From Terebella lapidaria (taxonomy: Eukaryota > Annelida > Polychaeta > Terebellida > Terebellidae): a DNA stretch of 64,000 nucleotides. The stretch spans positions 21,303,667 to 21,367,666 of the forward strand of contig OX424568.1 in assembly GCA_949152475.1 (NCBI GenBank). Reading direction: 5' to 3'. Numbering within the stretch: position 1 is the stretch's first letter; every line of letters begins with the position of its first letter. Below are positions 35,101 to 46,555 of this stretch, piece by piece. The notes under the pieces were generated by a model. It worked only from the letters and a program-made list of their open reading frames with translations, searched no databases and was not told the origin of the DNA. The position numbers and the translations under genes are program-made.

Positions 35101-38100
35101 AATATTGATGAAGATGACTTCGGCAGTCTTCATTGTATCTTGAAAATTGAGACTGATTTGTAGGATCAACCCGATATGATTGGATATGACAGGATCAACC
35201 TGTGCTTTGTACAGATATTTGTTCACAATACTCTACACAGACATGTGACATGCACTAAATGAAGAAATTATTAATTTGTATTCGTATTCCCGGTATTATC
35301 CGTATATGATTTTTACGTCTTCCCATACACTGGAAAATCCTCCGCTTCCGAACTAAAAGACTACCGCTGAAGTTTTACCCTGTGTGCCTGTGGAGACGAT
35401 GGTTTTTGTTCCGTCCGCGAGGGTAACAATCTGTTCTCCAGACGTCCCACTCTCCTGTGAGAGGCTGACGGCTTGGATTAGCTCGGCAAGAATCGATGAC
35501 TTGCTGTTTCCTTGCAGAGTCACACTTCTCACTCGACCCCCGTCGGACTTCTGCCGCACCACAACATGCTAGACAAAGTTGATAGAATACTTATGAATCA
35601 TACCTAAGTCATGATAATAAATGAACAATGGGGTTTCTCTTGCATTTCACAATTTTTTACAGAATAGTCTCCAAAAATTTGAATATATGTTCTTTGAGAG
35701 CCAGACTAATCACGGATGGTTAAATGACTGATTCTACATACCTTACGAGTGAGACCCTCACTGGTCCCAGGTGGTCGACCCAGCTTCCTCTCCAAGACAG
35801 ACCGCTGCTGCTGAGTGGGAGTCTTGGCGCCCGGCTCCTGTCTCTGCAGAAAACTCACCAGCTCCTGCGGGGGGAAATATTACGACATTCATTGTTTCGA
35901 TGTTAAAACCAGCACCATTCACCACGCTCAGTATCGTTGAGGTTAGTATGGGCTAGTTCAAGTAATTATTAATTATTCTATTATGTTGTACCAGACTTGT
36001 TAACTTTTTGACACGTATTGTTTTTCATCACTATGTATTTGATTTCCAATTCATTCTTCAATACTTTAGTTCAATTTTGAAGGTGTACTATTTTAATTTC
36101 CAAGGCAGGTGGAAATGTTACAAACCTTTTCAAAAGGGCTGCTCATTGGGCCAGTCCCCCTGGCAACTTGTACAGTCGGTGTGGTGTTACCCTTTTTAGG
36201 TTGTGCTTTTTGAACGATAACGACGTTAGGCTTGGATACCCCTGATGGTGTAGTCAGCTTAGTACCTGCAAGATATGGAGGGCATTTCAGTTGCATGGCA
36301 CAAATATTGAATTTTCCCTATACAAAATACATAGAGCAGGCTGTAGATTTCCACAAATGCAGCATTATGACCATGGAACCAAACTGGCTGTTCCAATAAA
36401 TCATAAGATATTCAACAAACAGAACAGCACACACATACTTGTAGCGGCTGCCGTGCCTTTGACCGTGGTGAGCTGTAAGGTTTTAGGGTTGACCGTTACC
36501 ACGCTTGAGCTCGTGGATCGTGGGGCAGAAGTCGCTAGGATCTGTCCGCCCGATGTTGAGATGTTTAGAACCTTTCCACCTTGAACATGACTTGCTGAAA
36601 CTGAAGTGGCAAGGTCATGCAGAAAATCTTAGTACCTTTTATTCAATTTTTATTATTTTTTTCATTTCCTTTTATAAACTTTACACTTCCGAAACCCACT
36701 TAAAGTTTCAGTCACCATATAAAGAGTTGTTCATTCAAAGAATTGGTGATATCGAAGAAATAAAAATTAGCCCAATGGGCTAGTAAGGTTACCGGAGAAA
36801 TATACAGAGTTAAGCCGAGAAAGTTGAAAGTCAAATTCAAGGTGACCACTGAAATCGCCATATCTCTAACCGTGAAAATGGGATCAAAGGTTAAATTCTA
36901 GATCACCAAACTATTCAGCATACATCATTTCCTATATGTTCACTATGGACCCCTAAGCTGTAAATTTGATAATAAGCGAGATATAAGCCATTTTGTAATC
37001 TGACTTTGAAAATAAAATGACTGACCTTGAAATTTAGGTCAAAGGTCAAATTCAATATCATTAAAATATTCAGAATATATCATTTCCTATATGTTCACAA
37101 TTGATTTCTAAGCTGTAAAGTCGCTAATAAGCAAGATATTGGCCATTTTGTCCTGTGACCTTGAAAATAGGTCAAAGGTCAAATTCAAGGTCATGAGAAT
37201 TTTCAGCATATATCATTTCCTATATGTTCACAATTGATTCCTAAGCTGTAAAGTCGCTAATAAGCAAGATATTGGCCATTTTGTCCTGTGACCTTGAAAA
37301 TAAGTCAAAGGTCAAATTCAAGGTCACAAGCATTTTCAGCATATATCATTTCCTATATGTTCACAATTGATTCCTAAGCTGTAAAGTCGCTAATAAGCAA
37401 GATATTGGCCATTTTGTCCTGTGACCTTGAAAATGAGGTCAAAGGTCAAATTCAAGGTCACGAGAATATTCAGCATATATCATTTCCCATATGTTCACAA
37501 TTGATTCCTAAGCTGTAAAGTCGATAATAAGCGAGATATCAGCAATTTTGACCTGTGACCTTGGAAATGAGGTCAAAGGTCAAATTCAAGGTCATGATAA
37601 TATTCTGCGTATATCATTTCCTATATGTTCACAATTGATTCCTAAGCTGTAAAGTCGATAATAAGCGAGATCTTAGCCATTTTGTCATGTGACCTTCAAA
37701 ATGAGGTCAAAGGTCAAATTCAAGCTCATGAGAATTTTCAGCATATATCATTTCCTATATGTTCACAATTGATTTCTAAGCTGTTAAGTCGCTGATAAGC
37801 AAGATATTGGCCATTTTGTCCTGTGACCTTGAAAATGAGGTCAAAGGTCAAATTCAAGGTCACGAGAATTTTCAGCATATATCATTTCCTATATGTTCAC
37901 AATTGATTCCTAAGCTGTAAAGTCGCTAATAAGCAAGATATTGGCCAATTTGTCCTGTGACCTTGAAAATGAGGTCAAAGGTCAAATTCAAGGTCATGAG
38001 AATATTCAGCATATATCATTTCCTATATGTTCACAATTGATTCCTAAGCTGTAAAGTCGATAATAAGCGAGATATTAGCAATTTTGTCCTGTGACCTTGG

Positions 38101-41100
38101 AAATGAGGTCAGGGTCAAATTCAAGGTCATGAAAATATTCAGCATATATCATTTCCTATATGTTCACAATTGATTCCTAAACTGTAAAGTCAATAATAAG
38201 CGAGATATTAGCCATTTTGTCATGTGACCTTGAAAATGAGGTCAAAGGTCAAATTCAAGGTCACGAGAATATTCAGCATATATCATTTCCTATATGTTCA
38301 CAATTGATTCCTAGGCTGTAAAGTCGATAATAAGCGAGATATTAGCCATTTTGTCCTGTGACCTTGAAAATGAGGTCAAAGGTCAAATTCAAGGTCACGA
38401 GAATTTTCAGCATATATCATTTCCTATATGTTCACAATCGATTCCTAAGCTGTAAAGTCGCTAATAAGCAAGATATTGGCCATTTTGTCCTGTGACCTTG
38501 AAAATGAGGTCAAAGCTCAAATGCAAGGCCACGAGAATATTCAGCATATATCATTTCCTATATGTTCACAATTGATTCCTAAGCTGTAAAGTCGATAATA
38601 AGCGAGATATTAGCAATTTTGTCCTGCGATCTTGGAAATGAGGTCAAAGGTCAAATTCAAGGTCATGAGAATATTCAGCATATATCATTTCCTATATGTT
38701 CACAATTGATTCCTAAGCTGTAAAGTCGATAATAAGCGAGATATTAGCAATTTTGTCCTGTGACCTTGGAAATGAGGTCAGGGTCAAATTCAAGGTCATG
38801 AAAATATTCAGCATATATCATTTCCTATATGTTCACAATTGATTCCTAAACTGTAAAGTCAATAATAAGCGAGATATTAGCCATTTTGTCATGTGACCTT
38901 GAAAATGAGGTCAAAGGTCAAATTCAAGGTCACGAGAATATTCAGCATATATCATTTCCTATATGTTCACAATTGATTCCTAGGCTGTAAAGTCGATAAT
39001 AAGCGAGATATTAGCCATTTTGTCCTGTGACCTTGAAAATGAGGTCAAAGGTCAAATTCAAGGTCACGAGAATTTTCAGCATATATCATTTCCTATATGT
39101 TCACAATCGATTCCTAAGCTGTAAAGTCGCTAATAAGCAAGATATTGGCCATTTTGTCCTGTGACCTTGAAAATGAGGTCAAAGCTCAAATGCAAGGCCA
39201 CGAGAATATTCAGCATATATCATTTCCTATATGTTCACAATTGATTCCTAAACTGTAAAGTCGATGATAAGTGAGATATTAGCCATTTTATCATGTGACC
39301 TTGAAAATGAGGTCAAAGGTCAAATTCAAGGTCACAAGAATATTCAGCATATATCATTTCCTATATGTTCACAACTGATTCCTAAGCTGCAAAGTCGCTA
39401 ATAAGCAAGATATTGGCCATTTTGTCCTGTGACCTTGAAAATGAGGTCAAAGGTCAAATTCAAGGTCACGAGAATATTCAGCATATATCATTTCCTATAT
39501 GTTCACAATTGATTCCTAAGCCGTAAAGTCGATAATAAGCGAGATATTAGCAATTTTGTCCTGTGACCTTGGAAATGAGGTCAAAGGTCAAATTCAAGGT
39601 CACGAGAATATTCAGCATATATCATTTCCTATATGTTCACAATTGATTCCTAAGCCGTAAAGTCGATAATAAGCGAGATATTAGCAATTTTGTGCAATGA
39701 CCTTGAAAATAAGGTCAAAGGTCAAATTTGAGGTCATCAGAATATTCAGCGTATATCCTTTCCTGTATGTCCATATTTGATTCCTAAGCTGTAAAGTCGA
39801 TAATAAGCGAGATATTAGCCATTTTGTCCCGTGACCTTGAAAATGAAGGGGCAAAGGTCAAATTCAAGGTCACGTGAATATTCAGCATATATCATTTCCT
39901 ACATGTCCACAATTGATCACTAAGCTGTAAAATCGATAATAAGTGAGATATTAGCCATTTTGTCCCGTGACCTTGAAAATGAGGTCGAAGGTCAAATTCA
40001 AGGTCATGACAATAATCTGCATATATCATTTCCTATATGTTCATAATTGATTCCTAAGCTGTAAAGTCGATAAGAAGTGAGATATTAGCCATTTTGTCCT
40101 GTGACCTTGAAAATGAGGTCAAAGGTCAAATTCAAGGTCATCAGAATATTCGGTATATATCATTTCTTATATGTCCACAATTGATTTCTAAGCTGTAAAG
40201 TCGATAATAAGCGAGATATTAGCCATTTTGTTCTTTGACCTTGAAACTGAGGTCAGAGGTCAAACTCAAGGTCACGAGAATATTCAGCATATATCATTTC
40301 CTATATGTCCACAATTGATTCCTAGTCTCTAATCTCAATATTAAGTGAGATATAAGGCATAATGTGTCCCATTATAAAGCATAGGAAAATTTAACATGGG
40401 AAAGTCCCATTTGGGCCAAGTTTGGCCCAAAATGGCCCACTTCGAGCGATTCAAGCGCAACGAAACTTATACACATCACAGGAGTATATATGAGGAGTGT
40501 TGTGTATCAAAAAGAAAAAAAGTTACTGAACAGTTTTTGAGAAAATGGCCGCCAAAGTCCAAAATCAGGCATTTTTCGTCAAAAACGGCCGCCATTTTGA
40601 AAAAAATGCGAAAATCGAAAAACAAAAAAAAACCTTTCCTTGAAATATTTTTAGGTATTTTTGTGCAAAATTTCAGAAAGATTCGATCATATACTTTAAA
40701 GATAAAAATGTGAACGGACGACGGACGGACGGACGGACGGACGGACGGACGGACGACGGACGACGGACGCAACGCCATGCCAATAGGTTATCGGACCATA
40801 GGTCCGGTAACCTAAAAATTTAACCAAACTGACTGGCAGTTCGTTGGTTGACAACTCCAGATTGCGCAGTTGTAACGACGAGAACTTGTGATGGCGAGGG
40901 TTTTGGTAAAATGCGGCCTGCTGTTGCTGGTGTGCCTTGTGTGATGATTTTCATCCCTGAAAAGTCCATATCAACACCACAACTAATCAGCTTGAAACGA
41001 AAAGCTCTGGGCTGTTGTGTGAAATATTGCTCTAGATATAATTGTGCTAAGTGATTTGAATGTTAGTTCTTACCGCCCTCCTGCTTGATGTGAATTGTTG

Positions 41101-43948
41101 GTTTCGATGCTGGCCTGATGTGGATGTTAGATGTAGTCGGTGCCACAGATTGGGGAGTGTTAGGCGCTCGCACCATCTGTGAGGGCGAACCACGACAACA
41201 AGCTTAGGGTCTGGTCCACTTACGACATATTACATAGAGAGGCTAAGAATCATTAGATTGTCACTCTAAAATGATTCACAGGAGTTTGAAAGAAGAGGGT
41301 GAAAGTTTACTATAGCATCAAACATTTCTATAGTTTACTGTAACCATGACAACCTACCTGGTGAGCGCGTGGTCGAGCACTAATTGTTCGTACCCTGGGT
41401 CGAGGGGTGCCTGCGCTTGGTGACTGATTAAAGACAGGAGTCGGTGTTGTCCCTGAATTGAGAAAAGTCGAGATCATCATGCATTTTAGAATACCTCTGC
41501 ACAAGCATCCATAATCAGATTAATACAGTTTGTATTTTAATTCATTATTTGAAATGCGTAAGGTTGCTCACAAATATATTTTAAATTTAATATTTTCTCC
41601 AGCTTTGAACGCTGAATGTCAAGATTTACACATAATACACAAAAATCATCGCATACAAGTAATGCACAAAGCAATACGCCCATACTGATATCAAATACTG
41701 TCATAATCAGTACAAACCTGGAGCCGTGCCTGCCATGCTGATGATGTTACTCCGCCCCTGTAACTCCCCAGGTGTGTTCCCAGACACCATAATCGACGAC
41801 CTCGGGTACATCACTGTACTGACGGTGGTCGTAACCGCGGACGATGTGCTAGACTTGACGAGGGGTACAGCTGATACGGATTTCTGGACCGCCCCTGACA
41901 TGGCGGAGATGGTAGACGTGCCACTAGCCACAGCGCTCGAGACGATTATGACTTTCTGTCCGGAAGAAGTCGCAGTGACGGCGTGGTGTTTACTTGGGCT
42001 TTTGGCGACGGTGAATTTGATCGGGGGCGATCCCTGCGAGTAACACATGAAATATGATTATTTGAAGAAAATGAAGTATGACAACATTGTCATAAAACAT
42101 GGAATGTTATGTGAGAAATGAATGAATCATATGCGAGTATAACAATATTATAGAATGTCACAAAATCAAGAAACTTTTGGTCTGGATGACTGAATATATT
42201 TCATCTGAAAGTCTACTGAAATGTAATTATTTGTTCAACTTGTTTCTGATCGGTTATACAAATACATGTACCATAAAACACCAAATTCCATTGCAAATCC
42301 CGGCCGTACCTGTGGGGTGACATGCTGAGGGACTACTGATGGTACAGGAGGTGTTCTAGCAGTCGGAAGGTATGTCGAGATGTGTGGTGCACTGGGCCGA
42401 GGCTGAACGAGGCCCTCTGAGTATGTACGCACGCGCTGTTTCTGAAGGGTGTCATCATCGAGGATATGTCGCTCTTCGTCTGGAAAAATTGGAGGTAATC
42501 TCACAATAAGATGCAGGAAGACCAAGTATATTATTGAATGTCTCACTTAACAGTGACTTGAAATCTAATTATATTCAAACATAATCCTAGTTTCTGTGAT
42601 AAATTTGGTACCATGTCTACAGAATGTTCAGGGAAGTTCACTTTAATTTACTGAGCATTTCTTTCACAACTCTCTGACCAAAGTAAATCCACCAACCTTT
42701 CATGTGCAAGGCCATCCCTCTCTGCAGCATCAGTAAGTTGGAGGCAGAGGTGGGGGATGGTGCCCTGCCTGCAACGGGTGCTTGGTTGCCTGGGTTACAG
42801 GCTCCCACGGGCATCGATGATCCAGCCACTGTGAGGAAATAAGTAAAAATTTTGACCTTACTTCTAAGTTATTTCTACATTGTCAAATTTGGCACTATCA
42901 ATATCACCAGTTCTGTAATTTAAAAAAAAAACTTCAATACTTCAACGATATCATCTCAATCTGACATAAATCACAGAATCTCTGAACTCATCTTGGAACT
43001 GTTTACTTCAAGTACTTTTGTGCAAAACACAAATCAAGACTACATGGCCATATAAATGCTGACAATAAACTCACATTGTTTGTTGCCGGTGCTGGCGGGC
43101 GGTGGCAGGGTGCGGTTGACTTGCGACTGTTGTTGACTGGCAGAATCAGCTGTGATTGAGAAAGCTGTCTGGGGAACGAGTCTGGGAAGTATCGGAACTA
43201 AACGACGACCCTCGACTTGCCACTCTGAGCTCACATCAGAACCGGCAATACTGAAAATACCAGGTCATTTTTTTGCATTCATATAATATGACACAATAAT
43301 TGGGTGTACATATATTTTTCAAAATTGAAATCAACATCATTCAGACTTACCATTGTGCGACAGTTGTCAATTTTTCATCATTCACAGCTCTCCTTACTTC
43401 AGCTCGATGCCTTTCAGTTGATATACTGCAGGATATATTCATGCATTTTTCAATGTTTAAAACAGCAATTCAACAATGACCTTGCCATTTCTTAATACTA
43501 AATGAATTTTGGTGTAACAATTTTCCTTATAACAACTCGCTCATGTATGAATTGAAAAAAAAAGTATGAATTGAAGAATGTATGAATTGTGCGAAAAAAA
43601 TTATCAAGTTGCTTGTCAGTATGTGCATAGATCTATCGCATGAAATAATTATTTCAATTTTTTTCCACTTGCAAGAATTACAAGATTCATTAACCTCAGC
43701 AAGTAGGCTTCATTGGACTTGAACAATTAACATAACTTCCATAGAATTCAGTTGTGTATCCTGAATAAAAAATACCTGAGGAACTGTTGTAGATCCGTGA
43801 GCAGTCGTCTTTTGTCTTTGCTGAGGTCGCCCTGGGCTCTAAAGACGGACACCATTGACTCGTAAGCATTGAGCTCCATGTTACGCAGGATTCGCTTGCA
43901 CTCGTCCTTCGTAAGGTCCAGGAGGACCGGCCAACTACTGCTGCACAT
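32169..43948 (-). CDS. EMSY: EMSY transcriptional repressor ortholog, complete coding sequence, 20 exons
   Basis: Exons (complement): 43776-43948, 43351-43425, 43075-43250, 42697-42828, 42310-42479, 41718-42033, 41358-41452, 41074-41176, 40834-40956, 36439-36594, 36126-36265, 35742-35864, 35379-35568, 34894-35062, 34615-34667, 34346-34479, 33811-34008, 33174-33612, 32661-32893, 32169-32327. All phases agree, giving about 1118 aa (human 1322). The ENT domain spans about residues 7-85: WPVLLDLTKDECKRILRNME, FRAQGDLSKDKR and STERHRAEVRRAVNDEKLTT. Next comes the conserved segment EWQVEGRRLVPILPRLVPQT (~90-110). The later chain is S/T/V-rich with vertebrate-like islands: KPTIHIKQEGG-MKIITQ, SKPNVVIVQK, IKALLDLQ, NEAQIDL and a terminal HLKLEDLTSHQLDSD. 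Known role: chromatin regulator that binds HP1-beta/ZMYND11-type partners and BRCA2, and is part of KDM5A/SIN3B complexes. The intron between exons 9 and 10 (3.9-4.2 kb) is almost wholly satellite. A GTACGT donor just before the stop allows an alternative C-terminus. Confidence 0.93.
36786..40813 (+). mobile_element. 4.0-kb satellite-carrying element in EMSY intron 9
   Basis: The left end AGGTTACCGGA is preceded by a hairpin (TTAGCCCAATGGGCTA). The right end TCCGGTAACCT forms a hairpin, GGTTATCGGACC-ATA-GGTCCGGTAACC, followed by A-rich sequence. The interior is the ~133-bp tandem array (about 36.83-40.38 kb), then a unique ~300-bp segment, then (GGAC)n/GGACGACGGAC at 40714-40768. The same architecture recurs at 51.46-53.02 kb, so this is a mobile unit rather than a local satellite. 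No transposase is seen. Terminal hairpins without a clear target duplication leave the class (Helitron-like versus TIR) open. Confidence 0.75.
36830..40385 (+). repeat. Tandem array, 133-134-bp monomer, ~26 copies, rich in AGGTCA half-sites
   Basis: GGCCATTTTGTCCTGTGACC recurs with 133-134-bp spacing (for example 37141, 37274, 37407). Each monomer carries TGACCTTGAAAATGAGGTCA, then AAGGTCAAATTCAAGGTCA: an inverted TGACCTTGA, a DR1 (AGGTCAAAGGTCA) and a direct TTCAAGGTCA. Monomer-specific variants (GTCAGGGTCA at 38107/38777, CCTAGGCTG at 38311/38981, GCTCAAATGCAAGGCC at 38512/39182) repeat exactly 670 bp apart, a five-monomer higher-order unit. The first and last copies are the most diverged. 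Confidence 0.95.
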
Positions 43949-44088
43949 GGCTGCAGTGTGGTTGGTTAGGCCTCTTCGCTGTTATTGGAATACAAAACGA
44001 TTTTATTGTCTGCTTTTTCTGAAAGTTTTTCCTGACATCTGGTATTATCCATCAATGATTTTTCAACCTATCTTCTCATACTGTTAAG

Positions 44089-44297
44089 CCATTTAAGTTT
44101 GCTGCCACAAATTTTCTCGTTTTTGCGATCAGGCCATGTTCGCGGCCGTTTAATTTTGCGGTTGTTGGCTGTCTTGAACAATTTCTCCATAACAATGTGG
44201 GTTGTCACCAGAAATTTTTCGTGTCCTTTTAATTTCGCGATTTTTTGGATTCGCGAAAATAAAAGGTCGCGAATAATTTGTGGCTTTACAGTATACA
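44089..44297. repeat. Dispersed-type repeat with CGCGAAAATAAAAGG phrases
   Basis: A head such as AAATTTTCTCGTTTTTGCG and a tail TTTGTGGCTTTACAGTATAC flank phrases built on CGCG(A)AAAATAAAA and its reverse. This style of short interspersed repeat is familiar from several marine invertebrate genomes. It lies just upstream of the EMSY start exon. Confidence 0.45.
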
Positions 44298-44573
44298 AAA
44301 ATGTATGCGATTATTTTTTAAAAGGGATCTGGGCAAGTAGTGCCAGACACAGATGCATGGATAGAGGGGAACAGACTCCAACAGAGAAACAGGGATGTCA
44401 TATACTAGTAAATATTATTCACTCGGTGGTATTCTCCTTGTAAGGACACTCCTGATTAGACGATTCGTACCATGTGACAATCCTACATACTCAATGTCGG
44501 CGAAAGTCTATATTGGACTTTCCCCACTCTGGGTTTCTCCTACTTTCATTGGTAAATAATCCATAGTAAATGT

Positions 44574-44676
44574 TGGATATTGAGAGTCGTCCAAATATAC
44601 AGTTTACGGGATTCAGTAATGTCATATTGGCCAATTCGTCATCGCGTAAACTGTATACTGGACTCCTCAACATCCA
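44574..44676. repeat. Imperfect ~32-bp-arm hairpin
   Basis: TGGATATTGAG..ATATACAGTTTACG at the left pairs with CGTAAACTGTATAC..CTCAACATCCA at the right, with a 35-bp loop. It is a likely small MITE. Confidence 0.65.
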
Positions 44677-45519
44677 GTATTTGTAGAATATTTGGAAATC
44701 AAGACATGCTGTACTACATTCGGTGCATCCCTAAATTCTCCAAAAATCTGTCCTTCTCATTGAAATCTGTTTTTAGTTGGCATTGATGCAGATATTCGAA
44801 ATTTCAGCGTTTTGAGTTTTGGCACTAGTATGATGGAAATTCATGGAATAACCATCAAAATAATTGGTTGGCAAATTTGGGGATGCGGCAAAATCAGGAC
44901 ACATAGCATGATAGCTCGAACTATTTTGTCGAGTGGATAATACAATATCTCCATTTTATAATCCATTTTTATGATACAGACATGCAATGTCAATCACAGT
45001 TATGTTGGGGCATCTTCTAAATCAATATGCATTATTAGATTAGTTGCTTACTGTACAACAGGTATATTAGTGGCGGAACGAGTAGTAATAAAAATAGGAA
45101 CCTACTTCAATCGAGTACTCGCACCATGGGAATCAATGCGGAATCGAGTACTTGTGAACATTTCCCAGCAGTTCTCAGTGGCATTCTCAGCAAATTAAAA
45201 TGATCATTTCAGCTGTTTTGTATCCATTTATCATGATCAAGGCCTAACTTATTGGACAAAAAATGAAGATTACAGTTGATTTAAATATCATTTATCATGG
45301 TTTAAGTGATTCCATCGTAGTTTAGTATCAATATTTCGTGACACAAGGCCGATTTATTGTTTATATAACATGTACTCGAGTAGTGAAATAGGAACCGAGT
45401 AATATTGGACTCGTGAACACCCAAGAGACATCCGTCCTAAATTTGCCGCATTCCGAAATTCGCCAACAGGGTTTTCAGGCCTTGAAATGCAAATGAAACC
45501 CAACCAGTTCTATCATCAG

Positions 45520-45707
45520 TAGGGCTTCAACGAGTACAAAATTTCGTGACCGGTTACTCGTTAGCTTGTAACCGAACCGTAACCGGTTACTAGTCCAAAA
45601 ATATAGAGTTAAATATTGTCCAAAGTAACACCAATATTTTTTCGCAGTTCGAATTTTATCAAATCTTCGTGTCAAAAACTGGTTGAAGCCCTAATGTTGA
45701 AGCCCTA
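45520..45707. mobile_element. 188-bp hAT-type MITE with 8-bp target duplication
   Basis: The left terminus TAGGGCTTCAAC and right terminus GTTGAAGCCCTA are exact reverse complements (12 bp). The element is flanked by ATCATCAG on both sides (45512-45519 and 45708-45715), a perfect 8-bp target duplication diagnostic of hAT-superfamily insertion. The right end is doubled (a second GTTGAAGCCCTA at 45682-45693). The interior holds inverted TAACCGGTTAC-like phrases. Confidence 0.85.
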
Positions 45708-46555
45708 ATCATCAGTCAAGACTCAGATATTCAATCTTTGTACCAGCAGTTTGTTTTCTACAAAACGCGTTTCTGAGCTCTAATAATATTGAGTAGTTTG
45801 AGTTGGCGAATTTTGGGATGCAGCAAATTTAGGACAGATGGTTCGTAGATCTACTCATTCTGGCACTATTTTTTTTTCCCACAAAAACATTGTTGGGCTC
45901 TTTTTGATTTTGTCACTTTTTTGTGCAGCATGGTTTACAAAGTTGATTTCAAATTCGGAGTTTTTCTTGGCATAGGCATAGCTCCTGACGGTCGAAAAAT
46001 GAATGAATAAATATTATGATTGTTACCACTGGAATATGACAGTGCATAGAAAGATGACCTTAGCTACAGTATAAAGTCTGGCATAGATCTACAATATATT
46101 TAGCAACCATCAGCCACCCGCGATTGTCTCGGAAAAAATGAAAGAACACAAGCAAAATTCACCTTAGGAAAACTCTGAATCCCACAGCTGTGCACAGTTT
46201 AAACTAATCCAGATGCTGATATATGAACTACTCTTTACGAGTATACAAAAATATGTGACAATTCACAACAAATTGAGGAATAAATGAAGTTTTTCTTTGA
46301 AATTTGTCGAAAATGTCCATTTTTGAAGCTTCGCCGGAAAAGAGCCACTGGCGCTAATCACTGCGCATGCTCAGTTGGGAGAAATTAAAAGCGAAAGTCC
46401 GTCGAAATTTCAGGGATCGTTTCGTTATTTGTCTTCGTTACAACACAATGGTAACCACCCGCCAAATGAGAGATCAAAATTCACGGAGCTATGATTATGA
46501 CCACCTCTCGTATAATAGCGAGTAGTCGAGTTGCGGGTTATATCCCTTCCACAGT

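Noticed and set aside
36830-40385. CRISPR-like regular repeat array
   Set aside because: The monomers are contiguous 133-134-bp tandem units without unique spacers, in an intron of an animal gene.
25336-43948. EMSY-bromodomain fusion gene
   Set aside because: EMSY has its own in-frame stop with a vertebrate-like C-terminus. Splicing from its last exon to the candidate at 31910 gives an immediate stop.
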